Source of the DNA: Sulfurospirillum sp001602955
GTDB lineage: Bacteria; Campylobacterota; Campylobacteria; Campylobacterales; Sulfurospirillaceae
NCBI GenBank assembly: GCA_001602955.1
Contig: LVAC01000003.1
Location: 1 to 64,000, forward strand
DNA: 64,000 nucleotides
Reading direction: 5' to 3'
In this document: positions 1 to 8,126 of the stretch, piece after piece
Position numbering within the stretch: position 1 is the stretch's first letter
Layout of the letters: the number at the start of each line of letters is the position of its first letter
Notes under the pieces: generated by a model
Told to the model about the DNA's origin: nothing
The model's input: the letters and a program-made list of their open reading frames with translations, nothing else
The model's database searches: none
Position numbers and translations under genes: made by a program

Positions 1-2630
1 ATGTAATCTAAAAGAGACAGCTTATTAATTTGTGAAAGTGTCGATAACATAGCTTGGTAGGAGGTATAAATCGCCTGATATTCCAAATAGGCTTCTGCCG
101 TATCGACGCTAATCACGCTATTTTGAACCGTTTTGACATTGACCGTCAACATTTCGCTACGGGCATTCGCATCGGTCAGTGCATTCCCGAGCGCACCGAT
201 TTTCGTGTGTGCTTTGTTGACGTGATCTGCGATATGGTCGATTTGAAGCAATGCATTTTGAATTCCCATCGCGCGAGGATCGTCCGAAGAAGCATCCATA
301 TAAAGATTGCCGGATCTTACGGCTTCAATCATTTCATCTAATTGTTTAAAAATATCTACGCTTGGGCTCTCTACGGTTACGGAATCGTTTGCCATAAAAG
401 AGAGTGCCGTACTTCCGATGCCCGTAAAATCCGTCGAGCTTTTATCGTACATGGATAATGCGATTTTGGTCTCTGAAGATTTTTTATCGACGATATTTAT
501 TCTTCCTTTGTAATCCAAAGTCGCCTCAACGCTGTTTTTAGCCGTTGATAAAGCATAATTGTATTCGGCGGTATTGGCATTGGCAATAGCATTATCGTAA
601 TCGATCGTCGCTTGAGCGATTTGAGCGGCTGAAGAAGTAGGATCGGCTTTAACGATTCCGGCATCAATCGCTTTTTGAATATACGCTTGTGTTTCAAGCG
701 AAACACCGCTTTTGGCAATTGCGGCTTGTGCATCGCGGTTGGTCGTATCACCGGCTACGCCGAACGCAATGGCATTGTTAATGGCCGTTTGCGCATCGCT
801 CGTTACGCCTTGCTTAGGAATATTGCCCGATGTAACCATACTTACAATATCCAAAAGTTGTTGATACGTCATGTCATCGGCTTTGGTTTTTGTATTGCTC
901 AAATCTCCTTTACCGTTATAAATGGAGATAATTTCGTTTGGTTCGCTGCTATTGATGATCCCGTCACCGTCTAAGTCAATCGAAAATGTCGTATCAGACG
1001 AGTCTAAATTGAGTGTTCCCGTACGGCTGATACCGTTTTTGTCCGTAAAATTCAAGACCAGTTGTTTACCGTTTAAGCTATCGACACCTGCAACGTCTAC
1101 GAGTTTGGTTGAAGCGGTTGCAAAGTTATTGGTTGATTTGACGACTTGAGAAACATTACCCGAAAGAAGGTTACCGTCTTTTTCAAAGCCTCTGCGTGCA
1201 TAATTCATTGCATCGGGAAGCGCATTTCCGTGAGCCAATCCGTTGGATGCATTTTTTGGAACGATCGAAACGACGTTCGTTGGTACTTTTATCATTCCCG
1301 AGCCGAGCGTTGCCGTAGGTACGCCTCCGTAATATTCCGTATCGATGGCACTCATTAAGTCTTGTACCGTTTTACCGGCAATTGAAAAGGAGGTTGCTCC
1401 GAAATCGAGATGATCGACATCGGCAGGGAAAATATCTTTTAATGCCGTCGTCGTGCTGATCGTAGAGGTATCGACACCGCTTTGCGGGAAGCTGATACCG
1501 AAATTGCCGCCGCTAAGCACGCTTGATCGCATCGTCAGATCGGGAGAAGAAAGCGACGTTGCGTAATTGCTTTTGTTAAAAGCGATAATGTCGACGTTCG
1601 GATGCAAGGTTAAATTATCAATATTCATAATTTGCTCGGCATCACCCGTTTGTCCGGCGGTTGCGTTTCGATCGATTGCCCCGAACATATTCATTTCGAG
1701 CGTTTGATGACCGGTCATTAAATCTTTTACTTCAATTTGCCCGTGTGCGTTAAGACTCACGCTGACGACTTTATTGGTTGCCGTATTGCCGTATGCTTCG
1801 CCGATGCTATCAAGAAGATTCGATACTTTAGAACCCGTATCCATTTTAATGGTGTTTGAAAAAGTAGTACCGTTACTTTTACGACCGGAGAGATAAAAAA
1901 CGGCTTTTCCGTCATCGGAAGCATTATTATTCGTATCGCCTACAAGATCGCGTATCGTGTCGTCTTGCGTAATGTACACTTCGCTTGCCGTTTCGTTTTG
2001 ACTGTTTTGTGTCATCACGTCCGGATGCAATTTGGATTGGTTGAGCAATGCTACGTTGCTTGATACGATTTTGCTGTAATCGCTGTCTTTTCCTAAGAAA
2101 AGCGATTGTCCGTTAATATTATAATCTAATTCGACGCCCGAACCGATTAATGCTTTTAAATTTTCATCGTTACCTTGGTAGTTGCCGTACGCATCGATAG
2201 GTTTTTGGTTCAAAGAAGAGCCTGAAAACAAAAATTGACCGTTAATAGAGGTGTTGGCAAGACTTAAAAGTTGTTGTTTAATTCCGGTTAGATCGTTTGC
2301 CAATGCTTCGAGACTTGTCGTTGAATTCGTACTCGTGGAAGCTTGAACCAATTTTGCCTTAAACTGATCCAATGTACTGGAAAACGACGTCAGAGTCGTA
2401 TCCGTATTGTTAGCAAAAGTTGCGGCTTTTGAGGAAATAGCACTTGATTGCGTTAACGTGTCTATCTCAGTATTTAAACGCATCGCATCGATATAAATAC
2501 CGGTATCTTCGTAGCTGTTTTGAATTTTCAATTTAGAGGCGATTTGTTGGTTAATATTATACAAGCTCTCACTATTAGTGCGATAATTGCGCAACGACGT
2601 GGAATGTAATAAAGAATTCGTTATCCTCAT
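1..2630 (-). CDS. flgL: Flagellar hook-associated protein 3 FlgL (hook-filament junction), C-terminus cut by window edge
   Basis: The protein joins the flagellar hook to the filament. The frame is open over 876 codons to the window edge. It begins MRITNSLLHSTSLRNYR, a flagellin-type N-terminal helix, and the last visible residues are NKLSLLDY, the typical flagellin/FlgL C-terminal end, so only a few residues are probably missing. The long middle (roughly residues 150-750) is the variable region, which makes this larger than enterobacterial FlgL but normal for Campylobacterota. An acidic DxDxDG loop near positions 950-985 resembles a calcium site. The start at 2630 is supported by AAGGA about 6 bases upstream. 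A GG-N10-GC sigma-54 promoter core lies just upstream. Family assignment is firm. Confidence 0.93.
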   Translation of the reverse strand, partial: MRITNSLLHSTSLRNYRTNSESLYNINQQIASKLKIQNSYEDTGIYIDAMRLNTEIDTLTQSSAISSKAATFANNTDTTLTSFSSTLDQFKAKLVQASTSTNSTTSLEALANDLTGIKQQLLSLANTSINGQFLFSGSSLNQKPIDAYGNYQGNDENLKALIGSGVELDYNINGQSLFLGKDSDYSKIVSSNVALLNQSKLHPDVMTQNSQNETASEVYITQDDTIRDLVGDTNNNASDDGKAVFYLSGRKSNGTTFSNTIKMDTGSKVSNLLDSIGEAYGNTATNKVVSVSLNAHGQIEVKDLMTGHQTLEMNMFGAIDRNATAGQTGDAEQIMNIDNLTLHPNVDIIAFNKSNYATSLSSPDLTMRSSVLSGGNFGISFPQSGVDTSTISTTTALKDIFPADVDHLDFGATSFSIAGKTVQDLMSAIDTEYYGGVPTATLGSGMIKVPTNVVSIVPKNASNGLAHGNALPDAMNYARRGFEKDGNLLSGNVSQVVKSTNNFATASTKLVDVAGVDSLNGKQLVLNFTDKNGISRTGTLNLDSSDTTFSIDLDGDGIINSSEPNEIISIYNGKGDLSNTKTKADDMTYQQLLDIVSMVTSGNIPKQGVTSDAQTAINNAIAFGVAGDTTNRDAQAAIAKSGVSLETQAYIQKAIDAGIVKADPTSSAAQIAQATIDYDNAIANANTAEYNYALSTAKNSVEATLDYKGRINIVDKKSSETKIALSMYDKSSTDFTGIGSTALSFMANDSVTVESPSVDIFKQLDEMIEAVRSGNLYMDASSDDPRAMGIQNALLQIDHIADHVNKAHTKIGALGNALTDANARSEMLTVNVKTVQNSVISVDTAEAYLEYQAIYTSYQAMLSTLSQINKLSLLDY

Positions 2631-2665
2631 AAATTATCCTTAATAAATTATCTTTCTTAACATAA

Positions 2666-2679
2666 GCAAATTTGATTCC
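2666..2679 (-). promoter_or_regulatory. Sigma-54 promoter core (GG-N10-GC) for flgL
   Basis: On the minus strand the sequence GGAATCAAATTTGCTT has GG and GC exactly ten bases apart, the -24/-12 spacing of RpoN promoters, and matches the TTTGCTT flavour of Campylobacter sigma-54 promoters. It lies 36-49 bases upstream of the flgL start. Middle and late flagellar genes in Campylobacterota commonly use RpoN, and rpoN itself is at 27465-28736. The motif is seen; its function is inferred. Confidence 0.7.
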
Positions 2680-2733
2680 TTGAGCAAAATATCGTCTCTT
2701 TGGGTATATTCTTTAACTTTTTAAGAAAAATTA

Positions 2734-2762
2734 TTGTCTTTTTTTAAAAAAAATTGTACAAT
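2734..2762 (+). promoter_or_regulatory. Sigma-70 promoter for the HU gene
   Basis: TTGTCT at 2734-2739 and TACAAT at 2757-2762 are separated by 17 bases. The HU ribosome-binding site AAGGAA (2785-2790) follows at a distance that fits a short leader. Confidence 0.6.
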
Positions 2763-2796
2763 CCTCGCACAAACACTTTATTTTAAGGAATGGGCA

Positions 2797-3078
2797 ATGA
2801 AAAAAGCGGAATTTATCCAAGCGGTCTCTGAGAAAGCGGGTCTTTCAAAGAAAGATAGTCAAAAAGCTGTTGATGCAGCATTAGAAGCGATTAGCGAAGC
2901 GCTTGTCGCCGGTAAAGAAGTTAGCTTTATCGGATTCGGTACGTTTAGTACGGCAACAAGAGCGGCTAGAAAAGCAAGAGTTCCCGGTACAAACAGAGTC
3001 GTCGATGTTGCTAAAACAACCGCCGTTAAATTTAAAGTCGGTAAAAAATTGAAAGACTCCGTCGCTTCCGCAAAATAA
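2797..3078 (+). CDS. hup: HU-family DNA-binding protein
   Basis: This is a 93-residue nucleoid protein that bends and compacts DNA. It starts MKKAEFIQAVSEKAG, and the beta-arm segment FIGFGTFSTATRAARKAR and the conserved KVGKKLKD end are both present, matching usual HU length. The frame is open further upstream from 2734, but the start at 2797 is chosen because AAGGAA precedes it by 6 bases and it gives the standard HU N-terminus. The gene has its own promoter and a hairpin terminator right after the stop, so it is monocistronic. Assignment is firm. Confidence 0.96.
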   Translation: MKKAEFIQAVSEKAGLSKKDSQKAVDAALEAISEALVAGKEVSFIGFGTFSTATRAARKARVPGTNRVVDVAKTTAVKFKVGKKLKDSVASAK

Positions 3079-3094
3079 TACTTTATATTCGATC

Positions 3095-3126
3095 AAAATC
3101 GTACGATCTTGTATCGTACGATTTTT
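3095..3126. terminator. Bidirectional intrinsic terminator between hup and pit
   Basis: AAAATCGTACGAT (3095-3107) pairs perfectly with ATCGTACGATTTT (3113-3125) around a 5-base loop. The flanking A and T runs make it usable from both strands. It sits between the convergent ends of hup (3078) and pit (3143). Confidence 0.85.
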
Positions 3127-3142
3127 CCTTCTTCAAAATTTA

Positions 3143-4627
3143 TCACTTCATCAAAAAGTTTAATCCCATATAAATGACCGATCCGAGTAACGCCGTTACG
3201 GGTAAAGTAAAAACCCACGAAAGCACAATCACTTTGATCGTATTTTTCTGAACGCCGCCGTCGGGTTCTGCTACCATCGAGCCGGTCACGGCACTTGATA
3301 AAATGTGTGTCGTACTGACGGGAGCATGTGCGAAGTTTGCGAGTAAAATCGTTAACATCGCCGTAGCTTGGGACACCGTTCCTTGCATATAATTGATCGG
3401 TTTTGAACCGATTTTTTCGCCGATGGTCAAAACGATACGTTGATAGCCGATCATCGTACCGACGCCGATTGCCAACGCCACGGCGATAATAACCCAATAA
3501 GGAGCGTATTCGATAGCCGAGACGATGTGTTTGCGTTGAGCCGCGATATAATCGGACTTATCTTTATCACTGAGCAGATAGATCTTCTCTGCTTGCGCAA
3601 AAAAGTTATCGGAGCATAAAATAGCCGTACGAACGCTCCATCGATCTTCGATCGAAAGTTCGGAATACGAATGCAAATGATCAAGCTTAGACGCGACTAA
3701 AGAGACGGTCTCGCCGACTTGATTGACATTGCATTCGGCAATGGTATTTTTGGTTTTTAACGCACTGATAAGCCTTTTTTCGCTGACGAGTTGTGCAAGG
3801 GAGTCTTGATTGTCTTGGTAGAAGCGCGCAAGGTTATTAGCGGCGTCTCGGGTTTGAATGATTTTGTAGTGATGCGAGTCCATATTGAGGGCATAATATT
3901 GCGGTAAAATACCGATTAAAATGATCATAATAAGACCGATGCCTTTTTGCCCGTCGTTCGAGCCGTGCGCAAAACTTACACCTGCCCCTGTGGCGACGAT
4001 ACCTGTTCGAGCCCAAAAGCTTGGATGTTTACGTTTTTCTTCTTGTTCGGGTGTTCGAAAAAGGCGTGGATTATTAATGTATTTTCGAGATAGGCGCATT
4101 AAAAGGTAAGCAAATCCGAAGCCTAAAATCGGTGAAACCGCTAAGCCGATCAAAACGGTGTAAACGACTTTCCAGTTGACGCTGTGCGAAATATCAAAGC
4201 CGTTCATAATGCCAAACGTGGCACTCACGCCGATAATGGCACCGATCAGCGAATGTGAACTGGAAACGGGAAGTGCGAAGTACCATGTACCGAAATTCCA
4301 AATGACTGCCGCAATTAAGAGCGAATAGACCATTGCCAGTGAAGCATTGGGATTGGACGTTACCATAATATCGACGGGTAAGAGATGCACGATCGAATAC
4401 GCAACGCCGATGCCACCCGTGATAACGCCTAGAAAATTCATCATTCCCGACATCACGACGGAGTATTTTGCTTTCATCGAATGGGTATAAATAATCATGG
4501 CTACAGCATTCGCGGTATCGTGAAAACCGTTAATCATCTCGTAAAAAAGCGCAATTCCAAGCGATAGAATCAATAAAGCGATCGTAATCGCACCGACACC
4601 GTTCAACGCATCCCAAAGTACAGACAT
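3143..4627 (-). CDS. pit: PiT-family inorganic phosphate transporter
   Basis: This is a 494-residue inner-membrane, proton- or metal-phosphate symporter (family PF01384). The hallmark GFHDTANAVA is at about residues 34-43, and its internal duplicate APVSTTHILSSAVTGS is at about 435-450; these two repeats line the substrate path. About ten hydrophobic segments surround a hydrophilic loop of about 150 residues in the middle. Length is close to E. coli PitA. AGGAT lies 7 bases before the ATG at 4627. No PhoU-like partner is adjacent. Family is firm; the transported ion (phosphate, possibly metal-phosphate) is taken from the family. Confidence 0.93.
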   Translation of the reverse strand: MSVLWDALNGVGAITIALLILSLGIALFYEMINGFHDTANAVAMIIYTHSMKAKYSVVMSGMMNFLGVITGGIGVAYSIVHLLPVDIMVTSNPNASLAMVYSLLIAAVIWNFGTWYFALPVSSSHSLIGAIIGVSATFGIMNGFDISHSVNWKVVYTVLIGLAVSPILGFGFAYLLMRLSRKYINNPRLFRTPEQEEKRKHPSFWARTGIVATGAGVSFAHGSNDGQKGIGLIMIILIGILPQYYALNMDSHHYKIIQTRDAANNLARFYQDNQDSLAQLVSEKRLISALKTKNTIAECNVNQVGETVSLVASKLDHLHSYSELSIEDRWSVRTAILCSDNFFAQAEKIYLLSDKDKSDYIAAQRKHIVSAIEYAPYWVIIAVALAIGVGTMIGYQRIVLTIGEKIGSKPINYMQGTVSQATAMLTILLANFAHAPVSTTHILSSAVTGSMVAEPDGGVQKNTIKVIVLSWVFTLPVTALLGSVIYMGLNFLMK

Positions 4628-4957
4628 CTCGTATCCTATAAATATTTCAATTCGATTACTTTACCAAACCAATCCCCTGATTTTGCTTTAAAACGCTTCT
4701 TTTATTTTCCTTGCAAAGACATTGTCGTTGTTTTACACGTGCTCGTTTGTGTGACACGAAAGACGTAGAAAAGATGGTCGATCATTCAATCGCTTTACGT
4801 GCTGACGTAAGATTTATCGTAAAATGTTTGCATGGATAAATAGCGTATGTTTGGGGTCTAAAAAGCCTCTGATCGTGTGAATAAAATCCGCTTTTGAGCT
4901 TCTAAAGTAAATGCGTCTATTGAAATGTAAATCGTTACATGTAAAAGGATACATGTT
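4628..4957. other. Gene-poor gap with one exact TTACATGTAA copy
   Basis: No convincing gene is seen. TTACATGTAA lies at 4935-4944, with a second ACATGT core at about 4951. On the minus strand the frame of the 67-codon lysozyme fragment stays open for about 48 codons after its TAG stop, without recognisable similarity. Confidence 0.4.
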
Positions 4958-5161
4958 CTATTCCCTCTCAAATATTCTTACATGTAAAGGTTTTGAAGTT
5001 GTAAAATGTTTATGTATATAAGAAGTTAAAAGTTTAGACCCGACCCCTTTTGTTTTAAACCCTACGCCAATGGTAATAAGTCCTTTGTCATCAACATAGG
5101 GTTGCAGATATGCCCCTTCAAATTGCTTGATAATATTATAGCGCTCTTCTAAATAACTCAT
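4958..5161 (-). pseudogene. N-terminal fragment of a GH24 (T4-type) lysozyme-like protein
   Basis: The 67-residue frame starts MSYLEERYNIIKQFEGAYLQ and continues into YVDDKGLITIGVGF. This matches the catalytic N-terminus of glycoside hydrolase family 24, with the family E (in FEG), D (in VDDKG) and T (in ITIG) all present. GH24 enzymes are normally about 150-180 residues, but similarity stops near residue 37 and the frame ends shortly afterwards, with TTACATGTAA encoding LHV near the end. The ATG overlaps the stop of the upstream gene (ATGA), so the two were probably co-transcribed. It is most likely a truncated, inactive remnant; a short functional peptide cannot be excluded. Confidence 0.5.
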
Positions 5162-6108
5162 TTGTCTTCTCCTTTAGTTTGATTCTCTTTTTTGGTAAAA
5201 TTCAATAATTTATAGCGGCAAAAAACACCACCATCTGTTCCAATTTTCTCATCAAAAAGCCGCTCTCCCAAGTCCATAAAAACAGTCTCTTTATAGCGAT
5301 ACTCTCCGCAAGTAGGCTCTTTTCTTTTTTGCATTAATTGATATCTCTCTTTTAATTTGTCACTCAATGCCTCATACGGCACTTTTTCAAACGCTGTAGA
5401 AATGGTTGAGATATTATGCTCATGATCGGAGATACGCTCAGATTCAGGTAAACGATTTAGCGTATCGACATAAAGTTGGCATAGTTCTGTCTCTTCTTTT
5501 TTTCTATCTCCTGTACTAAAGATATCTCTAACCATATAAATGCGATCTTGAGAAAGAATCAATTTAAGTCTCTCAGGGATTTTATCGAAGAGGTTTGAGT
5601 CTTTCATCAGTTGTTCATACTTTAAATACATCTGCTTTGCTTGAAATACCAGTGGCTCTATCATTTGAGGATGCGTACATGAAGCATCAGCGTATCTTCT
5701 AGGATAGCCTGTAAGATATTCATCAACAAGATAGATTCTTAGGTAAAGATCACCCAAGTTGAGATAGACCGATGCTCTTTTAGGATCGATCTCTTTAACT
5801 CTTTCCAGTACCGTTTTCGCATCGCAATGAAATTTTGCCACCCAAGCATAGTCGTTGTTATACAATGTCAGAAAATAACCATAGTCATTCAGCAATTGCA
5901 CATATTGCCCTTTACTCATTTCTGAGGGTTGATGGTGGATAATTTCTTTAATACCCGCCTTTTCCAACATTTCACTTGCTATGTTAAAGTCCGTATGATT
6001 TGCTTGATACACCTTTAAAGCCTCTTGATGTGCTTTAAGTAATACGGGCACATCTAACGCCAAAACATTGCCTGCTAAAATCATAAATAAGATAATCAAC
6101 TTTCTCAT
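5158..6108 (-). CDS. Secreted protein of unknown function
   Basis: This is a 316-residue protein that I do not recognise. The N-terminus MRKLIILFMILAGNVLALD is a clear Sec signal peptide with cleavage likely after ALA, so it should be periplasmic. The rest is hydrophilic and mostly helical, with a TPR-like stretch around residues 105-130 (RASVYLNLGDLYLRIYLVDE) and several cysteines that could form disulfides. AAGGGAGAG precedes the ATG. It overlaps the lysozyme fragment by four bases. A periplasmic protein directly upstream of a peptidoglycan-hydrolase remnant could be an orphaned immunity protein, but that is only inference from context. Confidence 0.75.
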   Translation of the reverse strand: MRKLIILFMILAGNVLALDVPVLLKAHQEALKVYQANHTDFNIASEMLEKAGIKEIIHHQPSEMSKGQYVQLLNDYGYFLTLYNNDYAWVAKFHCDAKTVLERVKEIDPKRASVYLNLGDLYLRIYLVDEYLTGYPRRYADASCTHPQMIEPLVFQAKQMYLKYEQLMKDSNLFDKIPERLKLILSQDRIYMVRDIFSTGDRKKEETELCQLYVDTLNRLPESERISDHEHNISTISTAFEKVPYEALSDKLKERYQLMQKRKEPTCGEYRYKETVFMDLGERLFDEKIGTDGGVFCRYKLLNFTKKENQTKGEDK

Positions 6109-6863
6109 ATTAACTCTCCCTTTTTTATCTTTACATGTAAAACTATTCCTAGCTCATGCCCCTTTGTTTTCTTCACCACTTTTTGCCCATTTATGTTGAA
6201 TTTGTTTTCTTACATGTAAAGCTTTTTGAATTGAAAAAGTCTTACATGTAAAGAAATTTTTGAACGACAATAATCACTCTACTAAATACGCGTCACAGTG
6301 CATATCACGAAAAATGAAATTATGAAGGAGGGTCTTGACAAGTATAGAAAATTATATGTTTTTTTTGCGTATTTGTACTTTTGATTTTAGTTTGAGTAGT
6401 ATAAGGTGAAACACCATAAATAAGATTCTGAAACATCTTAATTCCTTACCATGTTACCTTTGATTTTGAAGGCAGTTGTGTAAACGTGCATGTCCCACGG
6501 ACATCTTTACATGTAAAAGGCATTAGTCATAAATATGTAATAGCTTAAATGAATTTGCATAAAGAGGAATAGTATGAAGAGTATAGTTTTGAGAAGTAAA
6601 GATGGTTAGGTTAAGAACGTTTGCCCAATGCGTCTTTTACCATTCAAAGATTTATACAGCTCAAGTAGCCCCCTACTTTTGAGTGACACAAATACATCTG
6701 ATTGTCTTATAAGATCACATTTTAGTCATTATAACCTTAAATGTTATAACCCAAAAAGAGTGCTGGATAAAAACGCTCGAACCGGGCGATCCAAGCGTTT
6801 GTTTTAAAAATTGATTGGTTCTACACAAAACGAAAATGGTTCACACTCTGTTACATGTAAAGC
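6109..6863. other. 750-base gene-free gap with five TTACATGTAA copies
   Basis: No frame of convincing length or coding character is visible on either strand. Exact TTACATGTAA copies lie at 6131, 6210, 6242, 6507 and 6851, the densest group in the window. The 6210 and 6242 copies are direct repeats with similar flanks. AACGCT and AGCGTT near 6772-6799 could form a weak hairpin downstream of lplT. Confidence 0.5.
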
Positions 6864-8126
6864 CTAATCAAGTCGTTTATACAGCACCCAAGCGATCCAT
6901 GTTGCGATGAGTCCTGTGCCAATGGCTGCTGCCAAAAAGACTTCGGGGATTCGCCATGAAGCATCGAGCAAAACCATCGTAAGCACCGCTCCAAGTACCA
7001 TAAAAAGCGCATTTAAGATGTTATTGGCGGCGATGATGCGTGAGCGAAAAGCGGGATCACTTTGGCTTTGCATGATGGCGTAAAGAGGGACACTAAAGAG
7101 TCCGCCAAAAAGAGCGATGAGCGTTAGATCGATCAAGATATGCCAAAAGGTGGTGCTTGAAAAGAGGTCTTCAACAGGCACAAAGCTTGAAGAGGTGAGC
7201 GCAAAGTCGATTCCAAAAAAGGTCATTCCCAAAGCACCCAGTATGATCAAGGAAGGGCGAATGGTATGGTGGCTGAGTTTTTCACAGAGAAAAGAGCCCA
7301 CACCGATGCCGACGGTAAAGAGACTAAGCAAGAGTGTTACGGTGGTCTCGTCGCCCTCTAAAACGATTTTGACGAACGCGGGAAATTGCGAAAGCAACAG
7401 TGCGCCGTAAAGCCAAAACCATGAGATGGCGATGATGGCGAGAAACACGGTTTTATTGGCATACGCCAGTTTGAGCGTTTGTGCTGTTTGAGAGAAGATG
7501 TTGTACGAAAGGCTCATCTGCGCATTCACTGAAGGTGCTGAGGGAATGTAGCGACTGCACACATAGCCGATCAGTGCGATTGCCATGCCCATGACTCCTG
7601 CGATGATACCGCCAGACGCAGACGTTGCGATCAGCCCGCCACCAAGGGTTCCTAGTAAAATAGCCCCAAATGTTCCCGACTCGACCAATGCGTTTGCCAT
7701 CACCAACTCGTTTTCACCCATGTGTTGAGGGATGATGGCGTATTTGATGGGGCCAAAAAGCGTTGAGTGCAACCCCATACCAAAAACAACGATCAACAGC
7801 AGACTAAACCCGTGCATGTAAAAACCAAGGGTAGCGATGCTCATCAGCCCCAATTCCAAAAATTTTACAAGGCGTGTTAAAGTGGCTTTGTCGTATTTGT
7901 CCGCCAAAGCTCCAGCGAGTCCTGAAAAGATAAAAAAAGGCAAGATAAATATCGCCCCGATAAGCGGCGCTAAAATCCCTAGCGGCAAACTCGTCCAAGC
8001 GCTCGCGTGAAACGTCACCAAAATAGCAAGCGTGTTTTTCAAAATGTTGTCGTTAAACGCACCTAAAAACTGTACTGTAAACAACGGCGCGAACCGTTTG
8101 GTTTTTAAAAGGTAAAAAGCACTCAT
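6864..8126 (-). CDS. lplT: Lysophospholipid transporter LplT-like MFS protein
   Basis: This 420-residue major facilitator has about twelve membrane segments and the family N-terminus FLGAFNDNILKNTL at about residues 20-33. In E. coli LplT flips lysophospholipids, mainly lyso-PE, across the inner membrane and hands them to Aas. Here the ATG overlaps the aas stop (ATGA), so the genes are translationally coupled and in the arsR-aas-lplT order. The overlap strongly supports the lipid function over a generic MFS role. Length matches the family (about 400). Confidence 0.87.
   Translation of the reverse strand: MSAFYLLKTKRFAPLFTVQFLGAFNDNILKNTLAILVTFHASAWTSLPLGILAPLIGAIFILPFFIFSGLAGALADKYDKATLTRLVKFLELGLMSIATLGFYMHGFSLLLIVVFGMGLHSTLFGPIKYAIIPQHMGENELVMANALVESGTFGAILLGTLGGGLIATSASGGIIAGVMGMAIALIGYVCSRYIPSAPSVNAQMSLSYNIFSQTAQTLKLAYANKTVFLAIIAISWFWLYGALLLSQFPAFVKIVLEGDETTVTLLLSLFTVGIGVGSFLCEKLSHHTIRPSLIILGALGMTFFGIDFALTSSSFVPVEDLFSSTTFWHILIDLTLIALFGGLFSVPLYAIMQSQSDPAFRSRIIAANNILNALFMVLGAVLTMVLLDASWRIPEVFLAAAIGTGLIATWIAWVLYKRLD

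Noticed and set aside
3143..3684. Several overlapping frames inside pit and other long genes
   Set aside because: They lie wholly inside well-supported genes, lack ribosome-binding sites and have no domain features.
4790..4957. In-frame continuation after the lysozyme fragment stop (about 48 codons)
   Set aside because: No lysozyme similarity remains, and an open stretch of this length can arise by chance.
6131..6860. Spaced TTACATGTAA copies considered as a CRISPR array
   Set aside because: The unit is only 10-14 bases, spacing is irregular (about 30 to 340 bases), and no cas genes are present.
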